Shown piece after piece: positions 1 to 6,371 of a DNA stretch of 15,671 nucleotides. Numbering within the stretch: position 1 is the stretch's first letter; every line of letters starts with the position of its first letter. Location: positions 1-15,671 of the forward strand of contig CANHWS010000046.1 in assembly GCA_947464365.1 (NCBI GenBank), written 5' to 3'. The notes beneath the pieces are model-generated. The model was given only the letters and a program-made list of their open reading frames with translations, did no database searches and was not told where the DNA came from. Source of the DNA: Cytophagaceae bacterium (GTDB lineage Bacteria; Bacteroidota; Bacteroidia; Cytophagales; Flexibacteraceae). The position numbers and the translations under genes are program-made.

Positions 1-30
1 AATTCCAATGTCAAATAGATTGGTAGTCCC

Positions 31-738
31 TTACCCCCTCAACTTAGCATACCCAGCTTCTGACACCGCCACACGGTCGCCATTGGTCATAACTGCTTGA
101 TAACTGCCTTTGCCATAAGGTTCCAACCGATCCATATAGCCGAGCTGGAGGATAAAACTACGGTGAACACGCACAAACTTGGCGGGTGGCAGGCTTGCCT
201 CTAGTTTGGCCATCGTGATGGTTTTGTAATAGACTGCTGATGTGGTCACTAGCTTAACGAGGTCATCCTGCGCTTCACAATAAAGCAGGCTATCTGTTGG
301 TACAAAAACCACAGCCCCACGGTCTCGCACTGCTATCCTTGTACTCACCTCCGAAGGCGCTGGTAACAACGAGGCATCCAGCCGAGGTTGTTGGCCTGCC
401 AAAAACCGTTGGATGGCTTTGTCAAATCGGTCTTGGGCAATGGGCTTTAGCAAATAGTCGATTGCGGCTGCTTCAAAGGCCCTGATGGCATACTGGTCAA
501 AGGCAGTGGTGAAGATCACCGGTGGTGGATTTTCGGCCAACTCTAGCACCTCAAAACCAGTTAGGCGTGGCATCTGGATATCGAGCAGAACCAAATCGGG
601 TCCAAATGCTGCGAGTTGCTTTAGGGCCTCAAAACCATCGCCGGCCTGCCGCACTTCCTGAAATTGCGGATAAGTTTGCAAATACTCTTGCAACAGCATT
701 CGGGCCAATGGCTCATCATCTACGATCAGGACTTTCAT
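31..738 (-). CDS. LytTR-family response regulator
   Basis: This 235-residue protein is a DNA-binding response regulator, cytoplasmic, expected to accept a phosphate from the kinase encoded just upstream (807-1823). The N-terminal receiver domain (about 1-115) has the acidic pair D7/D8, the phospho-acceptor D53 in LLDIQMP, the TT switch residues at 77-78 and the conserved lysine K98 in LLKP. After a linker, a LytTR DNA-binding domain fills about 133-235 and includes the family motif FVRVHRSFI at 188-196. Length and domain order are those of the AgrA/LytR group common in Bacteroidota. It lies 68 bases after the kinase on the same strand, so co-transcription is likely. The ATG has no obvious Shine-Dalgarno sequence, only an A-rich stretch, which is usual in this phylum. 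Target genes cannot be inferred beyond likely control of its own locus. Confidence 0.93.
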   Translation of the reverse strand: MKVLIVDDEPLARMLLQEYLQTYPQFQEVRQAGDGFEALKQLAAFGPDLVLLDIQMPRLTGFEVLELAENPPPVIFTTAFDQYAIRAFEAAAIDYLLKPIAQDRFDKAIQRFLAGQQPRLDASLLPAPSEVSTRIAVRDRGAVVFVPTDSLLYCEAQDDLVKLVTTSAVYYKTITMAKLEASLPPAKFVRVHRSFILQLGYMDRLEPYGKGSYQAVMTNGDRVAVSEAGYAKLRG

Positions 739-806
739 TACTCAGATTTTTTTATTGGTTCAGGACAAGCACCAAGCCAGCCATTTGATTGATGTAATTA
801 GGAAGG

Positions 807-1823
807 CTAAAACGGTACCCGAATGGTAGTTACAAATTGTTCACCTTGTCGCCCTGCCACCAAGAGGTCCGATCGGCCATAGACCAAACCCAGGCGCCGG
901 GCTAATATCCGTAAGCCACTACGTGTGCCATCTGGTCGGCTGGTTAGCTCATCCACAGGGTAGGGATTATGGACCGAAATGATCGCCATGCGTGTTGGCA
1001 GTGGTTGCACCAGCACCTCCAGCCGAATCCGGACCTCTCCTACCGAGCCATATAGGCCATATTTAATAGCATTCTCCAACACGGGCTGGAGTAAAAAGGG
1101 CGGGATGGGCAGCTGATTGGCCTCTGGCGCAACATCCATTTCGACAATTAAGCGTTCGCCAAAGCGCTCCTGTTCGATCTCCAGATACTGTCGCAACACT
1201 TTCAATTCTTCTTCCAACGCATGTAATGGTGCCTCGGTCTGAATTACGGATCGGCGCAACAGATCACTAAGGTTGACAATCATGTTGCGTGCCCGCTTAG
1301 GATCTATCCCGACCAGGGCATTGATGGTGTTGAGGCTATTATACAAGAAGTGGGGCTGGAACTTGTATTGCAACTCCTGAATGCCTGCCTCATGTGCCAA
1401 CTGCCGTTGCAGGCTAATGCGTTCCTGATCTCGTTGGTTGTTCTCCTGCATCTTCAGGATATAAATCAGCATCCCCTGGAGGGACAAAACCAAAAAGAAA
1501 AAGCCCCCAATCAGCATCACCATCAATCCGTATGGGCTGATCAGGGGCAAATTAGCAGGTTTGGCAAAATGAAAAACCACCACCTCCACCGAGGCCATGA
1601 GCAAAGCCTGGGTAAGCACAAAGGGCACCAAAACCACCCGAATACCAAAGTATCGTAAGCTGTTATACATCACCGACGACAGGGCGAACCAACTGCCACC
1701 AATCGCAAAAGCCAAGATTGAGAATGCAATCACGCTACCGCCAAAGTACCAAGACCAAAGGCCAAAACTCAGCCCCATGAGGGCCGACACGATACCGATA
1801 TTGACACGTTTGCTAAAGTCCAT
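807..1823 (-). CDS. LytS-type sensor histidine kinase (His_kinase family)
   Basis: This 338-residue inner-membrane kinase is the likely partner of the LytTR regulator that follows it. Four hydrophobic segments lie in the first 125 residues (about 9-27, 31-50, 62-84 and 99-123), with no large extracytoplasmic sensor domain, so sensing is probably within the membrane or through another protein. A short coiled-coil linker (about 125-150) leads to the His_kinase motif FQPHFLYNSLNTI with H158 as the expected phospho-acceptor. The ATP-binding domain follows, with the N-box ENAIKYG at 250-256 and a divergent glycine box around 299-312 (GTRSGLRILARRLG). This short architecture is typical of the LytS/YpdA group. 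The LiaF-like gene lies upstream on the same strand but is separated by a terminator hairpin, so the kinase may have its own promoter in 1824-1872; I could not identify one there. Confidence 0.92.
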   Translation of the reverse strand: MDFSKRVNIGIVSALMGLSFGLWSWYFGGSVIAFSILAFAIGGSWFALSSVMYNSLRYFGIRVVLVPFVLTQALLMASVEVVVFHFAKPANLPLISPYGLMVMLIGGFFFLVLSLQGMLIYILKMQENNQRDQERISLQRQLAHEAGIQELQYKFQPHFLYNSLNTINALVGIDPKRARNMIVNLSDLLRRSVIQTEAPLHALEEELKVLRQYLEIEQERFGERLIVEMDVAPEANQLPIPPFLLQPVLENAIKYGLYGSVGEVRIRLEVLVQPLPTRMAIISVHNPYPVDELTSRPDGTRSGLRILARRLGLVYGRSDLLVAGRQGEQFVTTIRVPF

Positions 1824-1872
1824 CTGCTGGGCTAATATAACTGGATGAAGGTAAGGATCCTAAGGTCCTGTA

Positions 1873-1914
1873 CCCAAAAAGACCAAGCCTAGCCCAATGG
1901 AGGCTAGGCTTGGT
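1873..1914 (-). terminator. Rho-independent terminator after the LiaF-like gene
   Basis: A perfect 13-bp inverted repeat (arms 1882-1894 and 1902-1914, seven-base loop) is followed on the minus strand by a CTTTTTGGG tract at about 1873-1881. It begins 33 bases after the stop codon of the LiaF-like gene and 59 bases before the kinase start. It should end or attenuate transcription between the two, so kinase and regulator would be made from read-through or a separate promoter. Confidence 0.8.
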
Positions 1915-1947
1915 GCTGTTGCTGATTTGGTAAGCCTTTGACTAGAT

Positions 1948-2835
1948 CTAGTTAGAGATCTCAACCCCACCCATCAGGACTAGGCCAGTGATGACCAATA
2001 TTTTGGTTGGGCCTTCTTGCAGTGGCATTGGGCGGCGGTTATCCTCTACTCCACCCAGGATGGCTGTCTGATCACAACTCACCTGCCAGCCAGATGGCAC
2101 ACGGAGCTGCAAACCACCCATTATGACGTTGACTTCCAGAAAAACTTTGCCCTCGATATTGGTCTCATAGAGGTCGATCTCGGCACCACCCATCAAACAA
2201 TTAACCTGCCCACCCCTGAAGATTGGGGATACGATTTTCTTCTTGTTGCCTGCAAACAGGAGGTTCATCTCTAGCCGCTCGCCCGGGATATTGTCTGTGG
2301 ACTGGTCATATCCGAAGGCGGTGTTGCCAGTATAGCTAGTGCCACTATTGCCGGCAAAGCCAGTACTGTTGCTTGGTTGCGTTCCAGCTGGTGGCATCAC
2401 GACTGAGTTATAGACATTATCATACTCAGCCTTCCAAGCTTTGCGGTTTTTATAGCGTTCGCTTCTGGAAAACCGTGGTTTCTTGCCCAAGACCAGATAG
2501 ATCGCGATCGCAATCAAGATAAAGGGCCAGAGCTCAACGTTAGAGACCAAGACTGGGTCTATTTGGCGGGCTAGGAAATAACCACCAACCGCGATTAAGA
2601 TCATGCCTGGCAGGTCCGCCGAGCGACGCTCGAGGATACGATAGATACCGATCGCGATCAGTAGCACTTTCCAGGTGATCAGCCACTCCGGGATGATAAA
2701 ATAGCTTTGGTCGATCAAGGCCACCGAAGCGATCACGATCAAGACCAAGGCAGCAAAGTATCGGCCTAGACCGCGTGAGCCCCAATTGCTTTTGGTTTCG
2801 GGGTTGGTTGATTTTGTTTCTGGGTTGACTTCCAT
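1948..2835 (-). CDS. LiaF-like membrane protein (cell wall-active antibiotics response family)
   Basis: The protein is 295 residues if it starts at 2835. It has four hydrophobic segments (about 27-43, 52-66, 77-92 and 100-117), a low-complexity linker rich in Ser, Gly, Asn and Thr (about 140-185), and a C-terminal beta-repeat domain. That domain carries recurring hydrophobic-(L/M)GG motifs: LMGGAEIDL at 214-222, IMGGLQLRV at 238-246, ILGGVED at 259-265 and LMGGVEIS at 287-294. Such repeats are characteristic of the LiaF C-terminal domain. LiaF proteins modulate envelope-stress kinases in Firmicutes, and Bacteroidota often place a LiaF-like gene beside a LytS kinase and LytTR regulator, as here; a sensory or modulatory role is therefore inferred. 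The open frame extends to 3003, but those 56 residues are charged and polar with no family resemblance, so an ATG at 2833-2835 is preferred (2931 is another option). A seven-residue tandem repeat (NPETKST/NPETKSN) lies near the N-terminus. Confidence 0.82.
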   Translation of the reverse strand: MEVNPETKSTNPETKSNWGSRGLGRYFAALVLIVIASVALIDQSYFIIPEWLITWKVLLIAIGIYRILERRSADLPGMILIAVGGYFLARQIDPVLVSNVELWPFILIAIAIYLVLGKKPRFSRSERYKNRKAWKAEYDNVYNSVVMPPAGTQPSNSTGFAGNSGTSYTGNTAFGYDQSTDNIPGERLEMNLLFAGNKKKIVSPIFRGGQVNCLMGGAEIDLYETNIEGKVFLEVNVIMGGLQLRVPSGWQVSCDQTAILGGVEDNRRPMPLQEGPTKILVITGLVLMGGVEISN

Positions 2836-3507
2836 GGGTTTTGGGCAGGTTTGTAGTCGGTGTGATGGACTGTTGTTGATGGGAATAAGATCGGTGTCAA
2901 AACGCTGGCTTTGGGTCTTTTGGGCCGTCATTGCCTTGTTTGATGACTCAAAGGTGGGGCTTACTGCTGGTAGCCGAAAACGAACATCGGTCAAGGCCGG
3001 CAAAAGGCGGTAAAGGCCCCAATTAGGCGGTGAATGTGGCAGGCCGAAGGGGCAATCATGCCGTTTAAAGCCATGAGTATCACTTGTATTTTGCCATAGT
3101 TCTGATTGCCCTCATCAACTTCTGTCAAGATACGACTACCAAACGGCCCACAAGGACCATAATGCCTACGGGTGACATCTATCCGTTGGGGCGCGTACAC
3201 GAAACCAGCTTTGACACAGGCTATATCCAAAGCTAAATATTATTAGCCTCAACCTTATTGCTCAGTATCTGAGCTGCCGGGGATGGCGCTGATCTCAATC
3301 GTACCATGGCAAACACTTCTTCCTCATCCCGAAGGCTACCGTCGGCTATTATCGCTTTTTGTTTTTGGATATTGCGGTCCGCACTGCTGCACAACAGATC
3401 CGCAAAAACACCTATATCACAAATGGTGAAGTCCAGGCAACATCTAGAAGCGGATCAGCAGTGGTGGTCAGTGGCAACTTAAAAGCCCCTAAGCAAGGTT
3501 ACTTTGA
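2836..3507. other. Long stretch without an intact gene, upstream of the LiaF-like gene
   Basis: No complete, recognisable gene is present here. On the plus strand there are short open stretches in shifting frames: 3069-3236 (see its own entry) and 3293-3541. The latter lacks an early start codon and reads as a plausible but unrecognised protein of about 82 residues, overlapping the T9SS-like fragment that follows in another frame. A small hairpin (arms 3260-3265 and 3269-3274, loop TAT) has no T-tract. The promoter of the LiaF-like gene should lie at the left end on the minus strand, but no convincing TAnnTTTG element was found. The stretch is best read as decayed coding DNA. Confidence 0.5.
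3069..3236 (+). pseudogene. Possible N-terminal remnant of an exported protein
   Basis: This plus-strand frame has no ATG in a suitable place; a TTG at 3084 is the only early option. It encodes a hydrophobic run that looks like a signal sequence (YFAIVLIALINFC), then a polar stretch, ending at TAA 3234-3236. The Cys after the hydrophobic run hints at a lipoprotein signal, but INFC is a poor lipobox. An ATG at 3073 is in a different frame and stops after eight codons, as expected if a frameshift had broken the start. Together with the T9SS-like C-terminal fragment at 3508-3639 on the same strand, it may be the front of one decayed gene. This is inference; the fragment could be chance. Confidence 0.25.
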
Positions 3508-3639
3508 GCAACCAACCAGCAATACATTGTCTCATTTATAGCCACCGAGGATTGCAATGCATACAATCGTCAGATCTGCCCTGGGCTCTACTTCCTACAG
3601 CTGCCTGATGGGACCACCAAACGCCTTGTGGTCCAATAG
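3508..3639 (+). pseudogene. Remnant of a T9SS C-terminal sorting domain
   Basis: In this frame the last 43 codons before TAG 3637-3639 end in PGLYFLQLPDGTTKRLVVQ. That closely matches the end of type A T9SS sorting domains (Por secretion tail), which typically finish with a P-x-G-L-Y-hydrophobic motif, a short turn and K-(R/K)-hydrophobic-hydrophobic-hydrophobic-Q/K. The frame is closed upstream by a stop at 3505-3507 and has no start codon, so the domain is detached from any passenger protein. The neighbouring frame (3293-3541) is open and overlaps it, and a one-base change in 3508-3541 would join the two. That pattern fits a secreted-protein gene broken by frameshifts. The tail motif is directly visible; the pseudogene history is inferred. 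A recent sequencing error is unlikely to explain the several upstream frame changes. Confidence 0.6.
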
Positions 3640-3937
3640 TCAAGACTTCAACCTAATCATAGGTCACAACCTTAACCCAATCGAAAGAGCCGCCTTGGAC
3701 CACTATCAACATTCCCTAGCCACAGGTTCAATTTGTGGGTACTGGGGTAAGCTAGTGGGCCAATAGTGGCCAAACCCAAAGGATGTTATGTTGTTCGCCA
3801 GCTTCAGGCAACCTACCGAGGCTCCTAGGTTTGTAGAAATCTTCAGGATTAAGTAGGTCACAAGTAACTCATTATCAGCCAAAAACAAATAAGCCCAGGT
3901 TTTGGGGTCGAAATCACGAACTATTGCATACCAAAAC
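3640..3937. other. Intergenic stretch between the T9SS remnant and the rpsT promoter
   Basis: About 300 bases without a gene. The short open frames on both strands (for example 3557-3766 plus and 3706-3888 minus) show no family features and no start context. No clear hairpin terminator or repeat was seen. Confidence 0.4.
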
Positions 3938-3968
3938 TTGCAGGTCTGATTTCACTTTAGTACTTTTG
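3938..3968 (+). promoter_or_regulatory. Bacteroidota-type promoter of rpsT
   Basis: TTG at 3938-3940 and TACTTTTG at 3961-3968 are separated by exactly 20 bases. This matches the Bacteroidota primary sigma factor consensus, a -33 TTTG/TTG and a -7 TAnnTTTG about 19-21 bases apart. Transcription should start near 3973-3976, giving an rpsT leader of about 40 bases. It is the best promoter match I found in the window. Confidence 0.75.
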
Positions 3969-4015
3969 CACTCCCTTTTAAGGAAAACCGACCATAAGAC
4001 CTATCGCACGTAGCA

Positions 4016-4276
4016 ATGGCTAATCATAAATCAGCACTTAAACGTATCCGCGCCAACGAAACCAAACGTCTGCGCAACCGTTACCAAGCCAAAACGGCTA
4101 GGACATTCGAAAAACGCCTTCGTCACATGACCGAACTAGGCGAAGCGCAAGTGCTGCTCAAGAAAGTATCTTCTATGCTCGATCGTCTTGCTAAGAAAAA
4201 CGTCATCCACAAAAACAAAGCCTCCAACCACAAGAGCAAATTGGCTCGTTTGGTCAATGGTCTGAAAGCTGCCTAG
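4016..4276 (+). CDS. rpsT: 30S ribosomal protein S20
   Basis: This 86-residue, strongly basic protein binds 16S rRNA during assembly of the small ribosomal subunit. It opens with MANHKSALKRIRANETKRLR, the S20 signature, continues with a Lys/Arg-rich helical body and carries a typical second basic block (KKNVIHKNKASNHKSKLARL, about 60-79). Length is normal for the family. The ATG at 4016 is the only sensible start. It is transcribed alone: a strong promoter lies about 50 bases upstream and a hairpin terminator follows about 25 bases after the stop. No Shine-Dalgarno sequence precedes the start, as is common in this phylum. S20 autoregulation is known in Escherichia coli; nothing here shows it directly. 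Confidence 0.98.
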   Translation: MANHKSALKRIRANETKRLRNRYQAKTARTFEKRLRHMTELGEAQVLLKKVSSMLDRLAKKNVIHKNKASNHKSKLARLVNGLKAA

Positions 4277-4300
4277 TCAGCCCCGCTGAGTTTTAGATAC

Positions 4301-4339
4301 AAGTCCTGCATCCTCACCAGAGTTTGCAGGATTTTTTTT
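4301..4339 (+). terminator. Rho-independent terminator of rpsT
   Basis: The arms TCCTGCA (4304-4310) and TGCAGGA (4325-4331) pair perfectly. Outer A-T and G-T pairs extend the stem to 4301 and 4334, the loop is 14 bases, and a run of eight T follows (4332-4339). It begins 24 bases after the rpsT stop. Confidence 0.8.
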
Positions 4340-4677
4340 GCCCAATTTACCCTACCTTGGTCGGCAAGGCCAAACAAGTGACTCAATACAGGCTACCTAC
4401 CAACAAGCCAATGGCCTCATTTGGAAAGCAGAAGTATCTGGGGCATAACTTGCGCATAAGGACTAGGTTGTTTTGTTTTGCATCCCAAAGTCAAGCAGAG
4501 CAAACATGTCCCCGGGTTAAATCTTTGCGATTATCTTTGGGTACGCCCTTTTAGGTTGTTAAGCACCCTGCCTGAGCTGCCAACCAAACTTAACATTGTC
4601 CAACATCAAGCAAAGACCCTAGGCAAAGCACCAATGTGCTATGTGGGTCCTACGCTCCAAGTCATAACTACACCATC
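4340..4677 (+). other. Leader region of yebC, no gene
   Basis: About 340 bases between the rpsT terminator and the yebC start. No gene or tRNA was found; short open frames that run into yebC lack family sequence. A candidate -7 element TATCTTTG lies at 4532-4539, but no TTG sits at the expected -33 position (4509-4511 is TCC), so the promoter call is weak. If it is used, the yebC leader is about 130 bases long and contains the nested stem-loop at 4615-4649. Confidence 0.4.
4615..4649 (+). other. Nested stem-loop in the yebC leader
   Basis: An outer stem GACCC/GGGTC (4615-4619 and 4645-4649) encloses an inner hairpin AGCAC/GTGCT (4627-4631 and 4636-4640) with loop CAAT. It ends 28 bases before the yebC ATG, so it could affect translation. 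Both stems are only five base pairs and may be fortuitous. Confidence 0.3.
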
Positions 4678-5385
4678 ATGGGACGCGCATTTGAGTACCG
4701 CAAGAACCGCAAAATGAAACGCTGGGGCGCCATGAGCAAGGCCTTTAGCAAAATCGGCAAGGATATCATCATCGCCGTTAAGGCCTCTGGCAGCAACCCT
4801 GAGTCCAACAGCCGCCTACGGGCCCTGTTGCAGAACGCTCGGGCAGTCAACATGCCCAAAGAGACCGTAGAGCGATCAATAAAGAAAGGTGCGAGTAAGG
4901 ACCAAGAAGACATCAAGGAGATCACCTACGAAGGTTATGGCCCACACGGCATCGCCATCGTGGTTGAGACAGCTACTGATAACATCAACCGCACAGTAGC
5001 TGCAGTCCGTAGTTGCTTCACACGGGCAGGCGGAAGCCTAGGCACCACTGGTTCGCTTGACTTTATGTTCGATCGCAAATCAGTCTTCAAAATCAAAAAC
5101 ACAGGCATCGACCTCGAGGAGCTGGAGCTCGAACTGATTGATTTTGAAGTCGATGAGGTTTTTGCAGAAGAGGACGCCATCCAGATCTATGGTGGGTTTA
5201 AGGAGTTTAGCAACATCCAGCACTACCTCGAAGAGCATGGCTACGAGATCATCAGCTCGGACTTTGAGCGCATCCCAACCGACCAAAAACAACTGACTCC
5301 AGAACAAGAAGCCGACATCGAAAAGCTCTTGGATAAACTGGAAGAAGACGATGACGTCCAGAACGTCTATCACAACATGGCCTAA
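4678..5385 (+). CDS. yebC: YebC/PmpR family protein
   Basis: This 235-residue cytoplasmic protein belongs to the YebC/TACO1 family. Members have been described as DNA-binding transcriptional regulators and, more recently, as translation factors that relieve ribosome stalling at proline-rich stretches. The N-terminus MGRAFEYRKNRKMKRWGAMS is the form found in Bacteroidota in place of the AGHSKWANI opening of other bacteria. The conserved core follows: NPESNSRLR at 40-48, NMPKETVERSIKKG at 58-71, YEGYGPHGIAI at 84-94 and the glycine-rich GGSLGTTGSLDFMF at 118-131. An acidic C-terminus (about 205-227) completes the usual length. The frame is open back to 4636, but the ATG at 4678 begins the family's conserved sequence. 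It is followed by a short hairpin and a strong bidirectional terminator. Confidence 0.95.
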   Translation: MGRAFEYRKNRKMKRWGAMSKAFSKIGKDIIIAVKASGSNPESNSRLRALLQNARAVNMPKETVERSIKKGASKDQEDIKEITYEGYGPHGIAIVVETATDNINRTVAAVRSCFTRAGGSLGTTGSLDFMFDRKSVFKIKNTGIDLEELELELIDFEVDEVFAEEDAIQIYGGFKEFSNIQHYLEEHGYEIISSDFERIPTDQKQLTPEQEADIEKLLDKLEEDDDVQNVYHNMA

Positions 5386-5403
5386 GGTGGATCATCACCT
5401 TAG
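5382..5403 (+). other. Small hairpin overlapping the yebC stop codon
   Basis: CTAAGGTG (5382-5389) and CACCTTAG (5396-5403) form an 8-bp perfect stem with a six-base loop, spanning the stop codon TAA at 5383-5385. No T-tract follows, so it is more likely an mRNA 3' structure than a terminator by itself; the main terminator starts 22 bases later. Confidence 0.4.
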
Positions 5404-5420
5404 TTCCTAGTTGATCCGAT

Positions 5421-5473
5421 CAAACAAAAGGCCCACTAACAACCAATTGGTCTGTTAGTGGGCCTTTTGACAT
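5421..5473. terminator. Bidirectional terminator between yebC and the dehydrogenase gene
   Basis: Two 17-base arms (5425-5441 and 5453-5469) are perfect reverse complements around an 11-base loop that is itself mostly palindromic. The outer A4/T4 segments give a short T-run on each strand (TTTTG on plus, CTTTTGTTTG on minus). It lies between convergent genes, so it can end yebC transcripts from the left and those of the 5510-9975 gene cluster from the right. Confidence 0.85.
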
Positions 5474-5509
5474 TTAGGGCTCCTTGATTGTTTGCCCCTT
5501 GTTTTCAGC

Positions 5510-6289
5510 TTACATCTTGACAGAAATAAACCCACCATCAATGTGGTAGTTGCTGCCCGTGATGAAGCCCGCCTCGTCCGAAGTCAGGAACAGGATGAGG
5601 TTAGCCATTTCTTCTGGAGTGCCCATGCGACCAATTGGCTGGCTTTTGCTCAAGGCTTCGAACATCTCTTGCTCACGACCGGCATAGGTGTTGGCAATGA
5701 AGTTGTCCACAAATGGTGTATGCACCCGACCTGGCGAAATGCAGTTACAGCGGATGCCATGGCTAATATAATCTCGAGCAACAGACAGACTCATAGTCAG
5801 GACTGCTCCCTTGCTCATGCTATAGGCAAACCGATCAGCAATGCCGACCACGCTCGCGATGCTAGCAAGGTTAACGATGCTGCCACCACCATTGGCCTTA
5901 AAGTGTGGCACAACAGCCTTTAGGCAGTTATAGACACCTTTGACATTAACGGCAAAGACCCGATCAAAATCCTCTTCGGCGCAGGCCTCAAGGTTGCCGA
6001 TATGGGCGATACCAGCACTACAAACCAACGAATGGACACGTCCACCAACTAGCTGGACAGCTTGGTCAAACGCTGCGGCCACAGAGGCTTGGCTGGCAAC
6101 ATTGACGCTAACAAAATACGCCTGCCCACCTGCGGCCTTGATTTCGGCCTCGGTCTCAGCACCCTGAGTCTCGTTGAGGTCAAAGATGACAACTTGGGCG
6201 CCTTGCTGTGCAAACTTAAGTGCTGTGGCCTTGCCGATACCTGAGCCACCACCAGTGATGATGGCAGCCTTTCCTGATAAACTAAACAT
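5510..6289 (-). CDS. Short-chain dehydrogenase/reductase, NAD-dependent
   Basis: This 259-residue cytoplasmic oxidoreductase is of the classical SDR type. It has the cofactor motif TGGGSGIG at 12-19 and an aspartate at the end of the second strand (D37, in VVIFDLN), which favours NAD(H) over NADP(H). The structural NAG appears as SAG at 91-93. The catalytic tetrad is N115, S143, Y156 and K160 (YSMSK), and the end TGSNYHIDGGF is typical. The C-terminal third (QPIGRMGTPEEMAN; DEAGFITGSN) recalls sugar-acid dehydrogenases such as 2-keto-3-deoxy-L-fuconate dehydrogenase, but that substrate is only a suggestion. It is the last gene of a minus-strand set with a GH42 glycosidase and a sugar isomerase-like protein, 82 bases after the latter, which supports oxidation of a sugar or sugar acid. 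Confidence 0.9.
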   Translation of the reverse strand: MFSLSGKAAIITGGGSGIGKATALKFAQQGAQVVIFDLNETQGAETEAEIKAAGGQAYFVSVNVASQASVAAAFDQAVQLVGGRVHSLVCSAGIAHIGNLEACAEEDFDRVFAVNVKGVYNCLKAVVPHFKANGGGSIVNLASIASVVGIADRFAYSMSKGAVLTMSLSVARDYISHGIRCNCISPGRVHTPFVDNFIANTYAGREQEMFEALSKSQPIGRMGTPEEMANLILFLTSDEAGFITGSNYHIDGGFISVKM

Positions 6290-6371
6290 GGATGTGATAG
6301 GTGTGATGATTTTTATCTTAAAGCGTTCTATGGTTTAGACAGAGCCCCTAAGGCGCCTTCTGCCTATTTGA

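Noticed and set aside
2773..2835. Tandem 21-base repeat encoding NPETKS(T/N) as a mobile or regulatory repeat
   Set aside because: There are only two copies, within coding sequence, giving a short duplicated heptapeptide; slippage is enough to explain it.
2836..3003. N-terminal extension of the LiaF-like protein to an ATG at 3003
   Set aside because: The extra 56 residues are polar and unrelated to the family; the internal ATG at 2835 lies much nearer to the first membrane segment.
3260..3274. 6-bp hairpin GCTCAG-TAT-CTGAGC as a terminator
   Set aside because: There is no T-tract on either strand and no gene ends nearby.
3557..3766. 69-codon plus-strand open frame with an ATG after the T9SS remnant
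   Set aside because: It overlaps the T9SS tail in another frame, its composition is unlike a folded protein, and it has no promoter or ribosome-binding context.
4532..4539. TATCTTTG as a firm yebC promoter
   Set aside because: The -7 match is complete, but no TTG lies at the required distance, so it is mentioned only as a candidate in the leader entry.
5492..5923. 143-codon plus-strand open frame opposite the dehydrogenase gene
   Set aside because: The minus-strand SDR has all its catalytic residues; the plus frame is a shadow without family features.
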